64,000 nucleotides of DNA. It comes from Gammaproteobacteria bacterium (GTDB taxonomy: Bacteria > Pseudomonadota > Gammaproteobacteria > Pseudomonadales > Azotimanducaceae). Shown one piece after another: positions 16,875-25,334 of the stretch (positions are counted from its first letter, which is position 1; each line of letters begins with the position of its first letter). The DNA lies in assembly GCA_028821405.1 (NCBI GenBank), contig JAPPGK010000077.1:1-64000 (forward strand), in the 5' to 3' direction. The translations under genes were made by a program, and so were the position numbers. The notes under the pieces were generated by a model. That model made no database searches and had not been told where the DNA came from. It was given only the letters and a program-made list of their open reading frames with translations.

Positions 16875-18209
16875 TCATTGGTAGCGTCGGCGGATGTCCT
16901 CGAGGCCTGCGTCGAGTTCCTCTCGTGGGAGGTAGCGCCCGCGAACCATCACGGCGTCGATGGCACGGCTGTTGGCGATGTTCACCAGCGGGTCTTCGGT
17001 GAGCACGACGAAGTCCGCTGACCGGCCCGGCGCGATGCTGCCCCACAGTTCGTCCTGGCCGTAGAACTCGGCGGGTGCGATGGTACCCGTGGCGATCGCG
17101 TCGAAGGGGGTCAATCCGGCGGCGACCATGGCCTCGAGTTCGCGGTGGATGGAAAACCCCGGTACGTTGAAGATCTGCGGCGAATCCGATCCTAAGAGGA
17201 TCGGCACACCGGCGCGGAATGCCATGCCGATCAAGCGTTTGCGCAGGTCGAGGAAGGTCTTCGCGGACGACGGGGTGAACGCGTTCGACGAACCTCTCAC
17301 GGAGTTGGCGTACTGGTTGCGCAGGTTGGGGGGTAGATAGGCGTATTCGTCGCGGGCCTCCAGTTCTTCGAGCGAGCCCGCGACGTTCTCCAGCAGGGTT
17401 TCGGTGGGTACGACGGCAGCGCTGGCCTCAACCAAAGCGGCCACCATGGCCTCGATCCGTGTCTCCTCGACGTCGTAGACGAGGTCGGCACCGAACCAAC
17501 CCGGCCTGCGATTCGACAAGCGCGCCGGGTCGACCAGGGTCTCGATGAACCCATCGAGATGGTCGATGGTGCGCTGCCCCGCCTCGAGACTCGCGATCAG
17601 GCCGATGGCGCCGGTGACGTGGCCGGAGAACTCGATGCCTTCCTCGTTGGCGGTGGATGCCACGGCATGAAAGACCGCCGGCGCTAGCCCCGGGTGGATC
17701 TTGAGAAGGTCGTAGCCGGCGGCCTTCTGCTCGCGGACCCTGCCTGCCGCTTCGGCCTCGTTGCGGTCCCGCCCGCTGAAGGAAGGACCGGAGATGATGA
17801 GCCGGGGCCCGAGAGCCTCGTTGGCCTCGAGCGCTTCGCGCAGTTCGAGATGGCTCGGATGACCCATCATGCCGCGTGCCAGTGTCACGCCGTTGGCCAC
17901 CCACAAGAACAGCACATCGTCGCGGTAGCGCGCCGCGTTCTGGTCGAAGCGGATGAACGGGACGTGGGCGTGCATCTCGGTGAGTCCGGGGATCACGTAC
18001 TTTCCGGCGGCGTCGATGACCGTCGCGCCCGCCGAGGGGAGGTCGCTCACGAACTGGCCGTTGCGCACCACGACGTCGAACTGCCGGTATTCGGGACCGT
18101 CCAGCATCGTGAGCACGTGGGCGTTCCGGATGACGGTGTCGGCAGCGAACAGGACGGCCCCGCTGCCAAGGAAGATGGTGACCGCGAGCGCCGATAGGAA
18201 CCTCTTCAT
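16875..18209 (-). CDS. exported amidohydrolase-superfamily metalloenzyme
   Basis: Secreted or periplasmic hydrolase of 444 residues in the imidazolonepropionase/prolidase-like branch of the amidohydrolases. A signal peptide (MKRFLSALAVTIFLGSGAVL, cleavage near FAA) is followed by the short beta-sandwich (VIRNAHVLTMLDG), metal ligands HAH (EMHAHVP), a Lys in YDLLKIHPGL that may be the bridging or carboxylated residue, His in FSGHVTGA, His in TIDHLDGF and the catalytic Asp in ILLGSDSP. The start at 18209 is chosen for the signal peptide and for GGAG about eight bases upstream; an open frame extending to 18479 is unlikely. Substrates in this branch include cyclic amides and dipeptides. It is divergent from the AbiE-like pair. 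Confidence 0.85.
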   Translation of the reverse strand: MKRFLSALAVTIFLGSGAVLFAADTVIRNAHVLTMLDGPEYRQFDVVVRNGQFVSDLPSAGATVIDAAGKYVIPGLTEMHAHVPFIRFDQNAARYRDDVLFLWVANGVTLARGMMGHPSHLELREALEANEALGPRLIISGPSFSGRDRNEAEAAGRVREQKAAGYDLLKIHPGLAPAVFHAVASTANEEGIEFSGHVTGAIGLIASLEAGQRTIDHLDGFIETLVDPARLSNRRPGWFGADLVYDVEETRIEAMVAALVEASAAVVPTETLLENVAGSLEELEARDEYAYLPPNLRNQYANSVRGSSNAFTPSSAKTFLDLRKRLIGMAFRAGVPILLGSDSPQIFNVPGFSIHRELEAMVAAGLTPFDAIATGTIAPAEFYGQDELWGSIAPGRSADFVVLTEDPLVNIANSRAIDAVMVRGRYLPREELDAGLEDIRRRYQ

Positions 18210-18343
18210 CTTGACATCTCCAAGGTATTGGCGGAATCGCCGTGTGGGTTGAGTGTACGCCCTGTCGAATGCGCAGGTTGCCCGGCCGCGGCGGGTGCCG
18301 CGAACGGGGTTGGCTGGTTGGCCGAATGGAGACTGCTTGACTA

Positions 18344-18374
18344 TACAACGTATATGAATACAACGTATATGAAT
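18344..18374 (+). repeat. tandem 15-base repeats upstream of the AbiE-like promoter
   Basis: The 16-base word tacaacgtatatgaat occurs at 18344-18359 and again at 18359-18374, a perfect tandem repeat with 15-base period. The second copy runs into the -35 box of the promoter for the AbiE-like pair. Two phased AT-rich direct repeats at this place look like operator sites, most simply for the antitoxin-like DNA-binding protein encoded second in the operon. Autoregulation is known for AbiEi proteins; these particular sites are inferred. Confidence 0.7.
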
Positions 18375-18403
18375 TGACATTTGGGTCAATCTAAAGACAT
18401 AAT
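18374..18403 (+). promoter_or_regulatory. sigma70-type promoter giving a leaderless mRNA
   Basis: A perfect -35 TTGACA (18374-18379) is separated by 18 bases from CATAAT (18398-18403). The expected start of transcription, about seven bases beyond the -10 box, falls on or next to the ATG at 18411. No Shine-Dalgarno is present between promoter and ATG, so the toxin-like gene is probably translated from a leaderless message. Confidence 0.7.
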
Positions 18404-18410
18404 TTGGCCC

Positions 18411-19175
18411 ATGAAATACACCCATCGTCAGCAAAGAGAGGTCTTCCACCTTCTTTTCCTGGAGCGGTTGCTGAAGCAAACCGGCCCAACCTTGTTCGTG
18501 CTGAAGGGCGGGTTGAATCTCCGCTTCTTCTTCAACAGTCCTCGGTTTTCGGAGGACATGGATTTGGATGTTCTGCGTGGTTCAGTGACGACCCTCAGGA
18601 AGAACGGCTACAGAATACTCGGTGACCGGGCGTTCGTCCGGTCGCTGTTGGCTTTCGGCATCGCCGATTTGCTCGTCAATGATCCCGAGAAGGCGAAGCA
18701 CACCCTGACAACGCAGCGTTTCCGTGCGCGTCTCGTGACGGCGGCGGGCGAGACTTGGCCGACCAAGGTAGAGTTCTCGCGGCGCCCGTCGGTTGGCACC
18801 CACATGAACGAGCCAATCTCTCCGCGGGTCGTCCGTCCGTATCAGCGCCTCGCGTTTGGGTGCCGGCATTACGATGCCCGAAGTGCCGTCTTGCAGAAGG
18901 TAGCGGCATTGGCTGAGCGCTCGGAGCCTCAGGTTCGCGACCTATTCGACATCTATGTTCTGTGGTCGGGCGGCCAATGCCCGGAGGATCTTTGCGCCGA
19001 CCTTGAACCGGAATCTCGAGAACGAGCGCTGGAAAACGCGCTCTTGCTGGACTATGAGCACTACCAAGGCCAAGTGCTGGACTACCTAGAGGGCGAGGCG
19101 CGGATTGAGTTCGACGGCGTGAACCGTTGGCGGGAGATCAGCGGAACCGTCCTCGGTTTGCTCGAGGGCGGTTGA
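18411..19175 (+). CDS. AbiEii/AbiGii-family nucleotidyltransferase (toxin-like)
   Basis: A 254-residue nucleotidyltransferase of the DNA-polymerase-beta fold, the toxin class of type IV AbiE systems. Key signs are FVLKGGLNLRFFF (about residues 29-41), the metal-binding RFSEDMDLDV (about 45-54) and the later KVAALAERSEPQVRDLFDIYVLW, which matches the AbiEii pattern of Lys, Arg and Asp. Known toxins of this fold transfer nucleotides to tRNA or other targets; here the target is unknown. The gene lies first, two bases ahead of its antitoxin-like partner; the classical order is antitoxin first. ATG 18411 is preferred over TTG 18381 because the predicted promoter overlaps the latter. Confidence 0.85.
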   Translation: MKYTHRQQREVFHLLFLERLLKQTGPTLFVLKGGLNLRFFFNSPRFSEDMDLDVLRGSVTTLRKNGYRILGDRAFVRSLLAFGIADLLVNDPEKAKHTLTTQRFRARLVTAAGETWPTKVEFSRRPSVGTHMNEPISPRVVRPYQRLAFGCRHYDARSAVLQKVAALAERSEPQVRDLFDIYVLWSGGQCPEDLCADLEPESRERALENALLLDYEHYQGQVLDYLEGEARIEFDGVNRWREISGTVLGLLEGG

Positions 19176-19177
19176 AC

Positions 19178-19789
19178 ATGGATCCGATGACATTCCTTCT
19201 GCGCCATGCCGTTTTCACGACGCGCTTGTTCGCCAGCCTGACGGAACGCAGCGTGGACTCGGCATCGCGCACGCTGAATCGGCTGGCGGCCCGGGGCCAG
19301 ATTGCCAAGGTCACACGGGGAGTTTGGGCGCAAGACGGTCACCCGGCGTTCAGCCCGTACGCAGTCGTGGGATTCCTGCTCGGTAACGAGCAAGGCCATG
19401 TGTCCTTTGTATCCGCGCTCCACCGGCACGGCGTGATCTCGCAGATTCCGGGCGCGATTCATGTCGCGACAACCGGCCACGGTCGGATTGTCGACGGCGC
19501 GATCGGCCGGTTCGAGTTCTTCCAGCTACGACCGCAGATGATGTTGGCCGGCGTCGACGTCTCGGAAACGGATCCGTTCTACCCGATTGCGTCGGCGGAA
19601 AAGGCACTCCTGGACACGGTCTACATAGCGCTTTGGCGGCGGCGTTTTATACATTTGCCGGAGCTCGACCTGGGAAGCGTTGACGCCCGTCGCGTCTTCG
19701 AGTTGTTGCACCTACAGGTGACGGCTCTGCCCTTGAGGACCGCAGTCGCAACGCGACTAAACGATCTCGGCATCTGGTCCGAAGCTTAA
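19178..19789 (+). CDS. AbiEi-like antitoxin/transcriptional regulator
   Basis: A 203-residue partner of the nucleotidyltransferase. The N-terminal 55 residues form a winged-helix pattern (FASLTERSVDSASRTLNRLA then GQIAKVTRGVWA), followed by a domain with FSPYAVVGFLLG, HVSFVSALHRHGVI and a SAEKALLDTVYIA segment, typical of AbiEi-type antitoxin C-terminal parts. Such proteins silence the toxin gene by binding operators and neutralise the toxin indirectly. The ATG lies two bases after the toxin stop, with GAGGGCGG upstream inside the toxin gene, so translation is coupled. It is the likely reader of the tandem repeats at 18344-18374. The family call is good; the exact subtype is not certain. Confidence 0.8.
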   Translation: MDPMTFLLRHAVFTTRLFASLTERSVDSASRTLNRLAARGQIAKVTRGVWAQDGHPAFSPYAVVGFLLGNEQGHVSFVSALHRHGVISQIPGAIHVATTGHGRIVDGAIGRFEFFQLRPQMMLAGVDVSETDPFYPIASAEKALLDTVYIALWRRRFIHLPELDLGSVDARRVFELLHLQVTALPLRTAVATRLNDLGIWSEA

Positions 19790-19897
19790 GCATCCATCCG
19801 ACATTCGTGACAAACGTCAACCGTCATGGCGTGCGAACGGTTCTATACTTGCGCTCCGGTGCGTCCGGACGCGGTGACGAATGAGGAGGACGGGACC

Positions 19898-20959
19898 ATG
19901 ACCGAACGGCAGTTAACGTTCAGCGAGTCGGAATTGCTTTCCGATCATGAGTTCGCGAGCCCGCACCAGATCGGCACCCAGCGTCTGCACGGTGGATTCG
20001 ACGCAGCGGGGAAGTACATTCCGCCGCGCTCCAAGGGGCGTCGCGTCGCCATCGACAACTGGACGACGGCGCTGCGCGAGAAAGGCGGCGACCTGCTCGA
20101 GGCCGATTCGTCGCTGCTCACCGGCCCCCGGGTGCCGAACATCGCCCAGCAGCGCCTTTTGATCGCGAACGGCGTGACCCGGCCGTTCTGGAACGGCTTG
20201 ACCATCACCGGCAAGATCGAGGGCCGCGGCCGGATGATCGCCGAGATGCCGTTGCCGGACCTGCAGCAGTTCATCGTGGAAGACTTGAGCGGCATGTCGC
20301 TCGGCCATCTGGGCAAGGGATTGCTCAAGGCCCACGGCATCGACGAGGGTGGCGAACCGGAGGAGGGCATTGGCGGCCACGACGTGATGTGGTTCGTCGC
20401 CCGCGACCTCGCGTTCGGGCCAAACAAGCACCCGGATGTCGAGCCGCCGGGCGCCATCGCCCGCCCCGAAGCCGACGGCAAGGCGCCGGGGCGGCGGATG
20501 CCCGAGATCGAACTGCCTTACGAGATGCTGCTCGGCTTCCTCATGAACCTGCTCTTGATCGAGTTTCGTGCGGAGATCGGGTTCGCGAGCACCCAGGAGA
20601 TTCTGCGCACGGCCACGCTGTTCACCGACCGGCGTGCGGAAGCGGAAGAGGCGGCGCAGATCGTCGAGCGCATCCGCACGGACGAGGAGATCCATGTCGA
20701 GTCGTTGCGACTCTACCTCGGGGAACTGCGCGAGGCGACGTGCAGGACGGCCGACGGCGGCACGATCCCGGGGGCGGCGCTGATCGACCCGTTCTGGACG
20801 GGACTCGTTCGCTGGGCAACGGTCGACCAACCCCGCATCTCGGCGGAGAACACCTACCGGGCGCTCAAGGATCAGATTCTCGAGGACGAGGACGGCGCGC
20901 GTATTCTCGGCGAGTTCGACGCCCTCGCGGACCCCGGCTACTCGTTGGCGGCGGGTTGA
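19898..20959 (+). CDS. protein of unknown function, possible ferritin-like diiron fold
   Basis: A 353-residue soluble protein with no family I recognise. The C-terminal third is helical and carries spaced acidic and His residues that resemble a diiron four-helix bundle: LLIEFRAEIGF, then about 50 residues later RTDEEIHVESLRLYLGEL. The pattern EEIH plus an upstream FRAE is suggestive but not proof. The middle has QQFIVEDLSGMSLGHLGKGL and a GGHDVMWFVARDLAFG segment containing another His and Asp. GAGGAGGA eight bases before ATG 19898 decides the start. The gene is followed 46 bases later by the membrane-fusion gene of an ABC efflux operon on the same strand. Confidence 0.6.
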   Translation: MTERQLTFSESELLSDHEFASPHQIGTQRLHGGFDAAGKYIPPRSKGRRVAIDNWTTALREKGGDLLEADSSLLTGPRVPNIAQQRLLIANGVTRPFWNGLTITGKIEGRGRMIAEMPLPDLQQFIVEDLSGMSLGHLGKGLLKAHGIDEGGEPEEGIGGHDVMWFVARDLAFGPNKHPDVEPPGAIARPEADGKAPGRRMPEIELPYEMLLGFLMNLLLIEFRAEIGFASTQEILRTATLFTDRRAEAEEAAQIVERIRTDEEIHVESLRLYLGELREATCRTADGGTIPGAALIDPFWTGLVRWATVDQPRISAENTYRALKDQILEDEDGARILGEFDALADPGYSLAAG

Positions 20960-21005
20960 TGCGCGCAAGGCGTGGCGATGGCTTCGCGGCTGGCGCAGGC
21001 GATCC

Positions 21006-22268
21006 ATGGACAAGAAAGCACTACTCGACGAATTGAAGATCGACCGTGACGCGCCGCGCCGCGCCGGCCGCCCTTTGAAGATCCTGATTCCGTTGGCGAT
21101 CGTCGGCGGCCTCGCCGTCGTCGCCTGGGCGTTCGGCGTTCCCTATTTCCGCGGCGGTGCGCCGATCGAGGTGGAGACGGCGACGGCCAGCACGGGTGTT
21201 GCTGCCATGCCGGCCGCAGCGGTCCTCGATGCCACCGGCTACGTGGTGGCGAGACGTCAGGCCACGGTGAGCTCCAAGGCAACCGGCAAGGTGGTCGAGG
21301 TGCTGGTGGAGGAGGGCATGCGCGTCGAGGAGGGCCAGCTTCTCGCAACCCTCGACGCCAGTCTGCCGCAGGCGCAATTGGCGCTTCAGCAGTCCCAGCT
21401 TGCGGCGGCCGAGACGGCTCTCGACGAAATCAGGACCTCCATCGAGCAAGCCAAGCTGGATCTCGAGCGGACCCGGAATCTCGCCGAACGTGAACTGGCG
21501 AGCCAAGCGGAGCTGGATCGAAACCGCATCGCCCTGGAAGCACTCGAGGCCCGGTTCGAGTACGCGGAGCGGCAATTGGAAATCGCCCGCCGGGGTGTCG
21601 AAGTCCAGCGGCTGTTGGTCGAGGATATGGAGATTCGGGCGCCGTTTGCCGGGGTGGTGATCGCCAAGGCGGCGCAACCGGGGGAAATGATTTCGCCGGT
21701 ATCGGCAGGCGGCGGCTTCACGCGAACGGGCATCTGCACCATCGTGGACATGGACTCGCTGGAGGTGGAGGTCGACGTCAACGAGGCGTATATCAACCGG
21801 GTCCGACCGGGGCAGGGCGTGACGGCGTCGCTCAATGCCTACCCGGATCTCGACATCCCGGCGGCGGTCATCGCGACCATTCCCGCTGCCGACCGCAATA
21901 AGGCGACCGTCAGGGTTCGCGTTGGCTTCAAGTCCCCGGATCCGCGCATCTTGCCGGACATGGGTGTGCGCGTGGCATTCCTCGGCGAGGAGATCGAGGC
22001 CGCGGAGACGCCAGCAGCGGAACCCGGAGTGTGGGTGCCGCGTTCGGCGGTTGCCGGCAGCGGCGCCGACCGACACGTCTGGGTGGTGCTTGACGACGCC
22101 GAGGGCGCGCCGTTCGTAGAGCGTCGCAAGGTTGTAGTCGGGACTGCCGAAGGATCCCGCGTGCGTATCACCACCGGGTTGCGGAGCGCCGAACGGGTCG
22201 TGAAGTCGTTGAATCCGTCGCTGGAGGAGGCGTTGCGCGACGGGCTGCGGGTGGGCTTGGCGGACTGA
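21006..22268 (+). CDS. periplasmic adaptor (membrane fusion protein) of an ABC efflux system
   Basis: HlyD/MacA-type adaptor of 420 residues, anchored by one N-terminal transmembrane segment (LKILIPLAIVGGLAVVAWAF, about residues 18-37). The barrel-lipoyl part has GYVVARRQATVSSKATGKVVEV, then a coiled-coil hairpin (about 115-190, Gln, Ala, Leu and Glu rich), the second lipoyl half (EDMEIRAPFAGVVIAKAAQPGE) and a beta-barrel (LEVEVDVNEAYINRVRPGQG). It would link the inner-membrane ABC complex made by the next three genes to an outer-membrane channel, which is not encoded here. The order adaptor, ATPase, permease, permease is that of DevBCA/MacAB-like exporters. Confidence 0.9.
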   Translation: MDKKALLDELKIDRDAPRRAGRPLKILIPLAIVGGLAVVAWAFGVPYFRGGAPIEVETATASTGVAAMPAAAVLDATGYVVARRQATVSSKATGKVVEVLVEEGMRVEEGQLLATLDASLPQAQLALQQSQLAAAETALDEIRTSIEQAKLDLERTRNLAERELASQAELDRNRIALEALEARFEYAERQLEIARRGVEVQRLLVEDMEIRAPFAGVVIAKAAQPGEMISPVSAGGGFTRTGICTIVDMDSLEVEVDVNEAYINRVRPGQGVTASLNAYPDLDIPAAVIATIPAADRNKATVRVRVGFKSPDPRILPDMGVRVAFLGEEIEAAETPAAEPGVWVPRSAVAGSGADRHVWVVLDDAEGAPFVERRKVVVGTAEGSRVRITTGLRSAERVVKSLNPSLEEALRDGLRVGLAD

Positions 22269-22326
22269 ACCGGGCTTAAGCGAGTAGACACGGAATCGAA
22301 TCGGAATTGGCTAGGGGAGCGGATTG

Positions 22327-23010
22327 GTGGCAATCATCGAGTTGAGCGACGTGCACAAGACCTTCATGAAGGCGCGCGAGGCGGTCGAGGTGCTGATGGG
22401 AATCGACCTGACGGTCGGCGAAGGCGACTTCGTCGCGCTCATGGGGCCGTCGGGTAGTGGCAAGACGACGCTCTTGAACATCATCGGCGGACTCGACGGC
22501 GCGACCGCCGGCGAAGTGGTCGTGGCCGATGCCAATCTCGACGAACTCTCGAACCGCGAACTGGCGCGCTGGCGCGCCGCGACGATCGGCTTCGTCTTCC
22601 AGTTCTACAACCTCCTGCCGGTCTTGAACGCCCAGCGCAACGTCGAACTGCCCCTTCTGCTGACCAAGCTATCCGGTGAGCAGCGGCGCAGAAACGCCCA
22701 AACAGCGTTGTCCATCGTCGGTCTCAACGACCGCGCCCGCCACAAGCCCGGGGAACTGTCCGGCGGTCAGCAGCAGCGCGTGGCCATCGCCCGGGCCATC
22801 GTGGCCGACCCGCCCATCCTGGTCTGCGACGAGCCCACCGGCGACCTTGACCGGGAGAACGCCGAGGAGATTCTCGATCTCCTCCAGATACTCAACCGCG
22901 ACCACGGCAAGACCGTGATCATGGTCACCCACGACCCGAAGGCCGCGGATCACGCCAAGCGCGTTCTGCATCTCGACAAGGGCAAGTTGGTCCAGGAGGT
23001 GGCGGCGTGA
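22327..23010 (+). CDS. ABC transporter ATPase, MacB/LolD type
   Basis: ATP-binding subunit of 227 residues. Walker [10 protein letters not shown] (about residue 41), Q-loop [10 protein letters not shown], signature [15 protein letters not shown] and Walker [13 protein letters not shown] are all intact; the H-loop is [12 protein letters not shown]. It pairs with the two FtsX-type permeases encoded directly downstream. Start: GTG 22327 lies seven bases after AGGGGAG; the TTG one codon earlier is possible. The stop overlaps the next gene as GTGA. This class works as a mechanotransmission system, driving periplasmic steps such as lipoprotein release or drug and peptide extrusion, rather than moving substrate through the membrane. 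Confidence 0.93.
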   Translation: MAIIELSDVHKTFMKAREAVEVLMGIDLTVGEGDFVALMGPSGSGKTTLLNIIGGLDGATAGEVVVADANLDELSNRELARWRAATIGFVFQFYNLLPVLNAQRNVELPLLLTKLSGEQRRRNAQTALSIVGLNDRARHKPGELSGGQQQRVAIARAIVADPPILVCDEPTGDLDRENAEEILDLLQILNRDHGKTVIMVTHDPKAADHAKRVLHLDKGKLVQEVAA

Positions 23011-24167
23011 GCAATTTCGGCCTTTTGCGGGCGAATCTCCACCGCCACCCGGTGCGCACCTATCTCACGTTGTTGTCGGTACTTGTGGCGTTCCTCCTGT
23101 TCGGCCTGCTCCGAACGCTGGCGGTTTGGTTCGGATCCGGCCCGGCGGAAGGCGCAAGCGTGGATCGGCTGGTCGTATCCGCCAAGTATTCGATCATCGA
23201 TATGCTGCCGATCAGCCAGATGAACGCCATCGTCGGCGTCGACGGCGTGGCGGCGGTGACGCACCAAAGCTGGTTCGGCGGCAACTACCAGGACGGGAGG
23301 AGTTTCTTTCCCAAGTTCCCGGTCGAGCCCCGCTCGTACTTCGCGATGTTCCCCGAACTCAGAATCGATCCGGCGCACCTCGATGCCTTCGAGCGCACGC
23401 GCACCGGTGCGGTCGTACCGGAGAGCATGTTGGCCGATTTCGGCTGGCAACTCGGCGACAAGATCCCCATCGAGGCGGACATCTGGCCGATGGCGGATGG
23501 CAACCGGATCTGGGAATTCGACCTGGTTGGCACGTATACAACAGATTCGGAAGGTCAGGGCGGCGTTTTCCTGTTCCACTACCATTTTTTCGAGGAAGCC
23601 CGTGGCTTCGCCAAGGGCACGGTGGGCTGGTATACCGTGCGCATCGAGGATCCCGACAGGGCCGCGGAGGTGGCGAACGCCATCGACGTGACGTTCGAGA
23701 ACTCGATGAATCCGACCAAGACCGCAACCGAGGACGAGTTCGGCAAGGCTTTCGCGGCGCAGATCGGCGATCTCGGCCTCATGGCAACGGGCATTCTGTC
23801 GGCGGTCTTCTTCACGGTGCTGCTGCTGACGGGAAACACCATGACCCAGGCGCTGCGCGAGCGGATTCCGGAACTTGCCGTCTTGAAGACGCTTGGCTTT
23901 GGGAACGCGCGGGTGGCTTGGCTCGTGCTTGGGGAGTCGGTACTGCTGTGTGTCGTGGGCGGCGTCTTGGGGATTGGCCTGGCGGCGCTGTTCACGCCGG
24001 TAGCCACCGCGTTCCTGCCGCAGTTCGGGCCCAGCGCCTTGGCGTTCGCCTGGCAGACGGCCGCCACCGGTGTCGGCGTGGCGATCCTGCTTGGCGTCGT
24101 GGTTGGTGCGGTGCCCGCGATGAACGCAGGACGCTTGTCCATTGCCGAAGCCCTGCGAAGGAGTTGA
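23007..24167 (+). CDS. FtsX-like ABC permease (first of two)
   Basis: MacB/FtsX-type permease of 386 residues: one N-terminal transmembrane helix (YLTLLSVLVAFLLFGLLRTL), a large periplasmic domain of about 220 residues, and three C-terminal helices (MATGILSAVFFTVLLLTG; ESVLLCVVGGVLGIGLAAL; GVGVAILLGVVVGAVPAM) with the LAVLKTLGFG coupling motif facing the ATPase. Its GTG start overlaps the ATPase stop. A second permease follows after four bases, so the complex is a heterodimer of permeases with two ATPases. Substrate unknown. Confidence 0.9.
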   Translation: MSNFGLLRANLHRHPVRTYLTLLSVLVAFLLFGLLRTLAVWFGSGPAEGASVDRLVVSAKYSIIDMLPISQMNAIVGVDGVAAVTHQSWFGGNYQDGRSFFPKFPVEPRSYFAMFPELRIDPAHLDAFERTRTGAVVPESMLADFGWQLGDKIPIEADIWPMADGNRIWEFDLVGTYTTDSEGQGGVFLFHYHFFEEARGFAKGTVGWYTVRIEDPDRAAEVANAIDVTFENSMNPTKTATEDEFGKAFAAQIGDLGLMATGILSAVFFTVLLLTGNTMTQALRERIPELAVLKTLGFGNARVAWLVLGESVLLCVVGGVLGIGLAALFTPVATAFLPQFGPSALAFAWQTAATGVGVAILLGVVVGAVPAMNAGRLSIAEALRRS

Positions 24168-24171
24168 TCCC

Positions 24172-25332
24172 GTGTTGGCTCAGATCCTCGAAATCACCCT
24201 GATGAACCTGAAGAACCTGCCGAGCCGGCTCGGCAGTTCCTCCGTGGTGGTGGTCGGCATCGGCGGCGTGGTTGGCGTGATGGTCGCCATCTTGGCCATG
24301 GCCGCGGGCTTCCAGGGAACCCTCGACAGCGGCGCCTCCCCGGATCGGGCCGTTGTCTTGCGCGGTGGATCCGACAGCGAACTCTCAAGCGGCGTCACGA
24401 CCGCGGATGTGAACGTCATCCGCAGCATGGAGGGGATCGCCCTCGCCAGCCCCGAACTCTACATGGTGGCGGACGTGCCGAAACGCTCTACCGGCACGGA
24501 CGCCAATCTCATCGTCCGTGGCGTGACCGCCGATGCCTTTGCCCTGCGCGACGAGGTGGTGATCGTGGACGGGCGCCACCTTGAGCCCGGCCGTGGCGAA
24601 GTGATCGCGGGTCGCGGTGCCCACATCGAGTTCGCGGGCATCGACATCGGAAACAAGATCCGACTCCGGCAATCCGAGTGGACCATCGTTGGCATCTTCG
24701 AAGCAGACGGATCAGCCTACGAGTCCGAGCTTTGGGTCGATCTCCCGGTCTTGCAGTCGGCGTTCCGTTTCAACGGCGCGAGTTCCATTCGCGTCTTGGT
24801 CGACTCGCCGGAACGGATCGACGAACTGGCCGAGCGGATCAAGGGAGATCCTCGGTTGGATCTCGAGGTCACGGGCGAGACGGAATACTTCGCGGGCCAG
24901 GCCGGGGGACTCACCGACACGATTCGGATATTCGGCTATACCGTCGCCGTCATCATGGCCATCGGTGCCGTGTTCGCAGCGCTCAACACCATGTACACGG
25001 CGGTGGTGACGCGCACTGTGGAGATCGCCACCCTGCGTGCGCTCGGCTTCGGCAGCGTGCCGGTGGTGGTGTCGGTGATGATCGAGTCGATGGCGCTGGC
25101 CCTGTTGGGCGGGGTGCTCGGCGCGTTGGTCGCCTACGTGGGATTCAACGGCTACACGGTATCGACCCTGAGCAACGTCTCCTTCTCCCAGATAGCTTTC
25201 GACTTCGCGGTGACGCCGGAACTCCTGCGCGACGGGTTGATCTGGGCCCTCGGCCTCGGCACCCTCGGCGGCCTGCTCCCCGCGGTGCGTGCCGCCCGGC
25301 TACCGATCACCGTGGCCTTGCGGGGGGAATAG
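24172..25332 (+). CDS. FtsX-like ABC permease (second of two)
   Basis: Second permease, 386 residues, same layout: N-terminal helix (SSVVVVGIGGVVGVMVAILAM), periplasmic core with LIVRGVTADAFALRDEV, and three C-terminal helices beginning at FGYTVAVIMAIGAVFAALNT, with EIATLRALGFGS as the ATPase-coupling motif. The GTG start at 24172 has AAGGAG eight bases before it, inside the end of the previous gene. It ends two bases before the converging universal stress protein gene. The RAARLPITVALRGE ending is typical of MacB-type permeases. It is diverged from permease 1, so the pair is not a recent duplication. Confidence 0.9.
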   Translation: MLAQILEITLMNLKNLPSRLGSSSVVVVGIGGVVGVMVAILAMAAGFQGTLDSGASPDRAVVLRGGSDSELSSGVTTADVNVIRSMEGIALASPELYMVADVPKRSTGTDANLIVRGVTADAFALRDEVVIVDGRHLEPGRGEVIAGRGAHIEFAGIDIGNKIRLRQSEWTIVGIFEADGSAYESELWVDLPVLQSAFRFNGASSIRVLVDSPERIDELAERIKGDPRLDLEVTGETEYFAGQAGGLTDTIRIFGYTVAVIMAIGAVFAALNTMYTAVVTRTVEIATLRALGFGSVPVVVSVMIESMALALLGGVLGALVAYVGFNGYTVSTLSNVSFSQIAFDFAVTPELLRDGLIWALGLGTLGGLLPAVRAARLPITVALRGE

Positions 25333-25334
25333 GC

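Noticed and set aside
19844..19849. TATACT as a -10 box for the gene at 19898
   Set aside because: The matching -35 region (CCGTCA at 17 bases) is poor, so no promoter was annotated.
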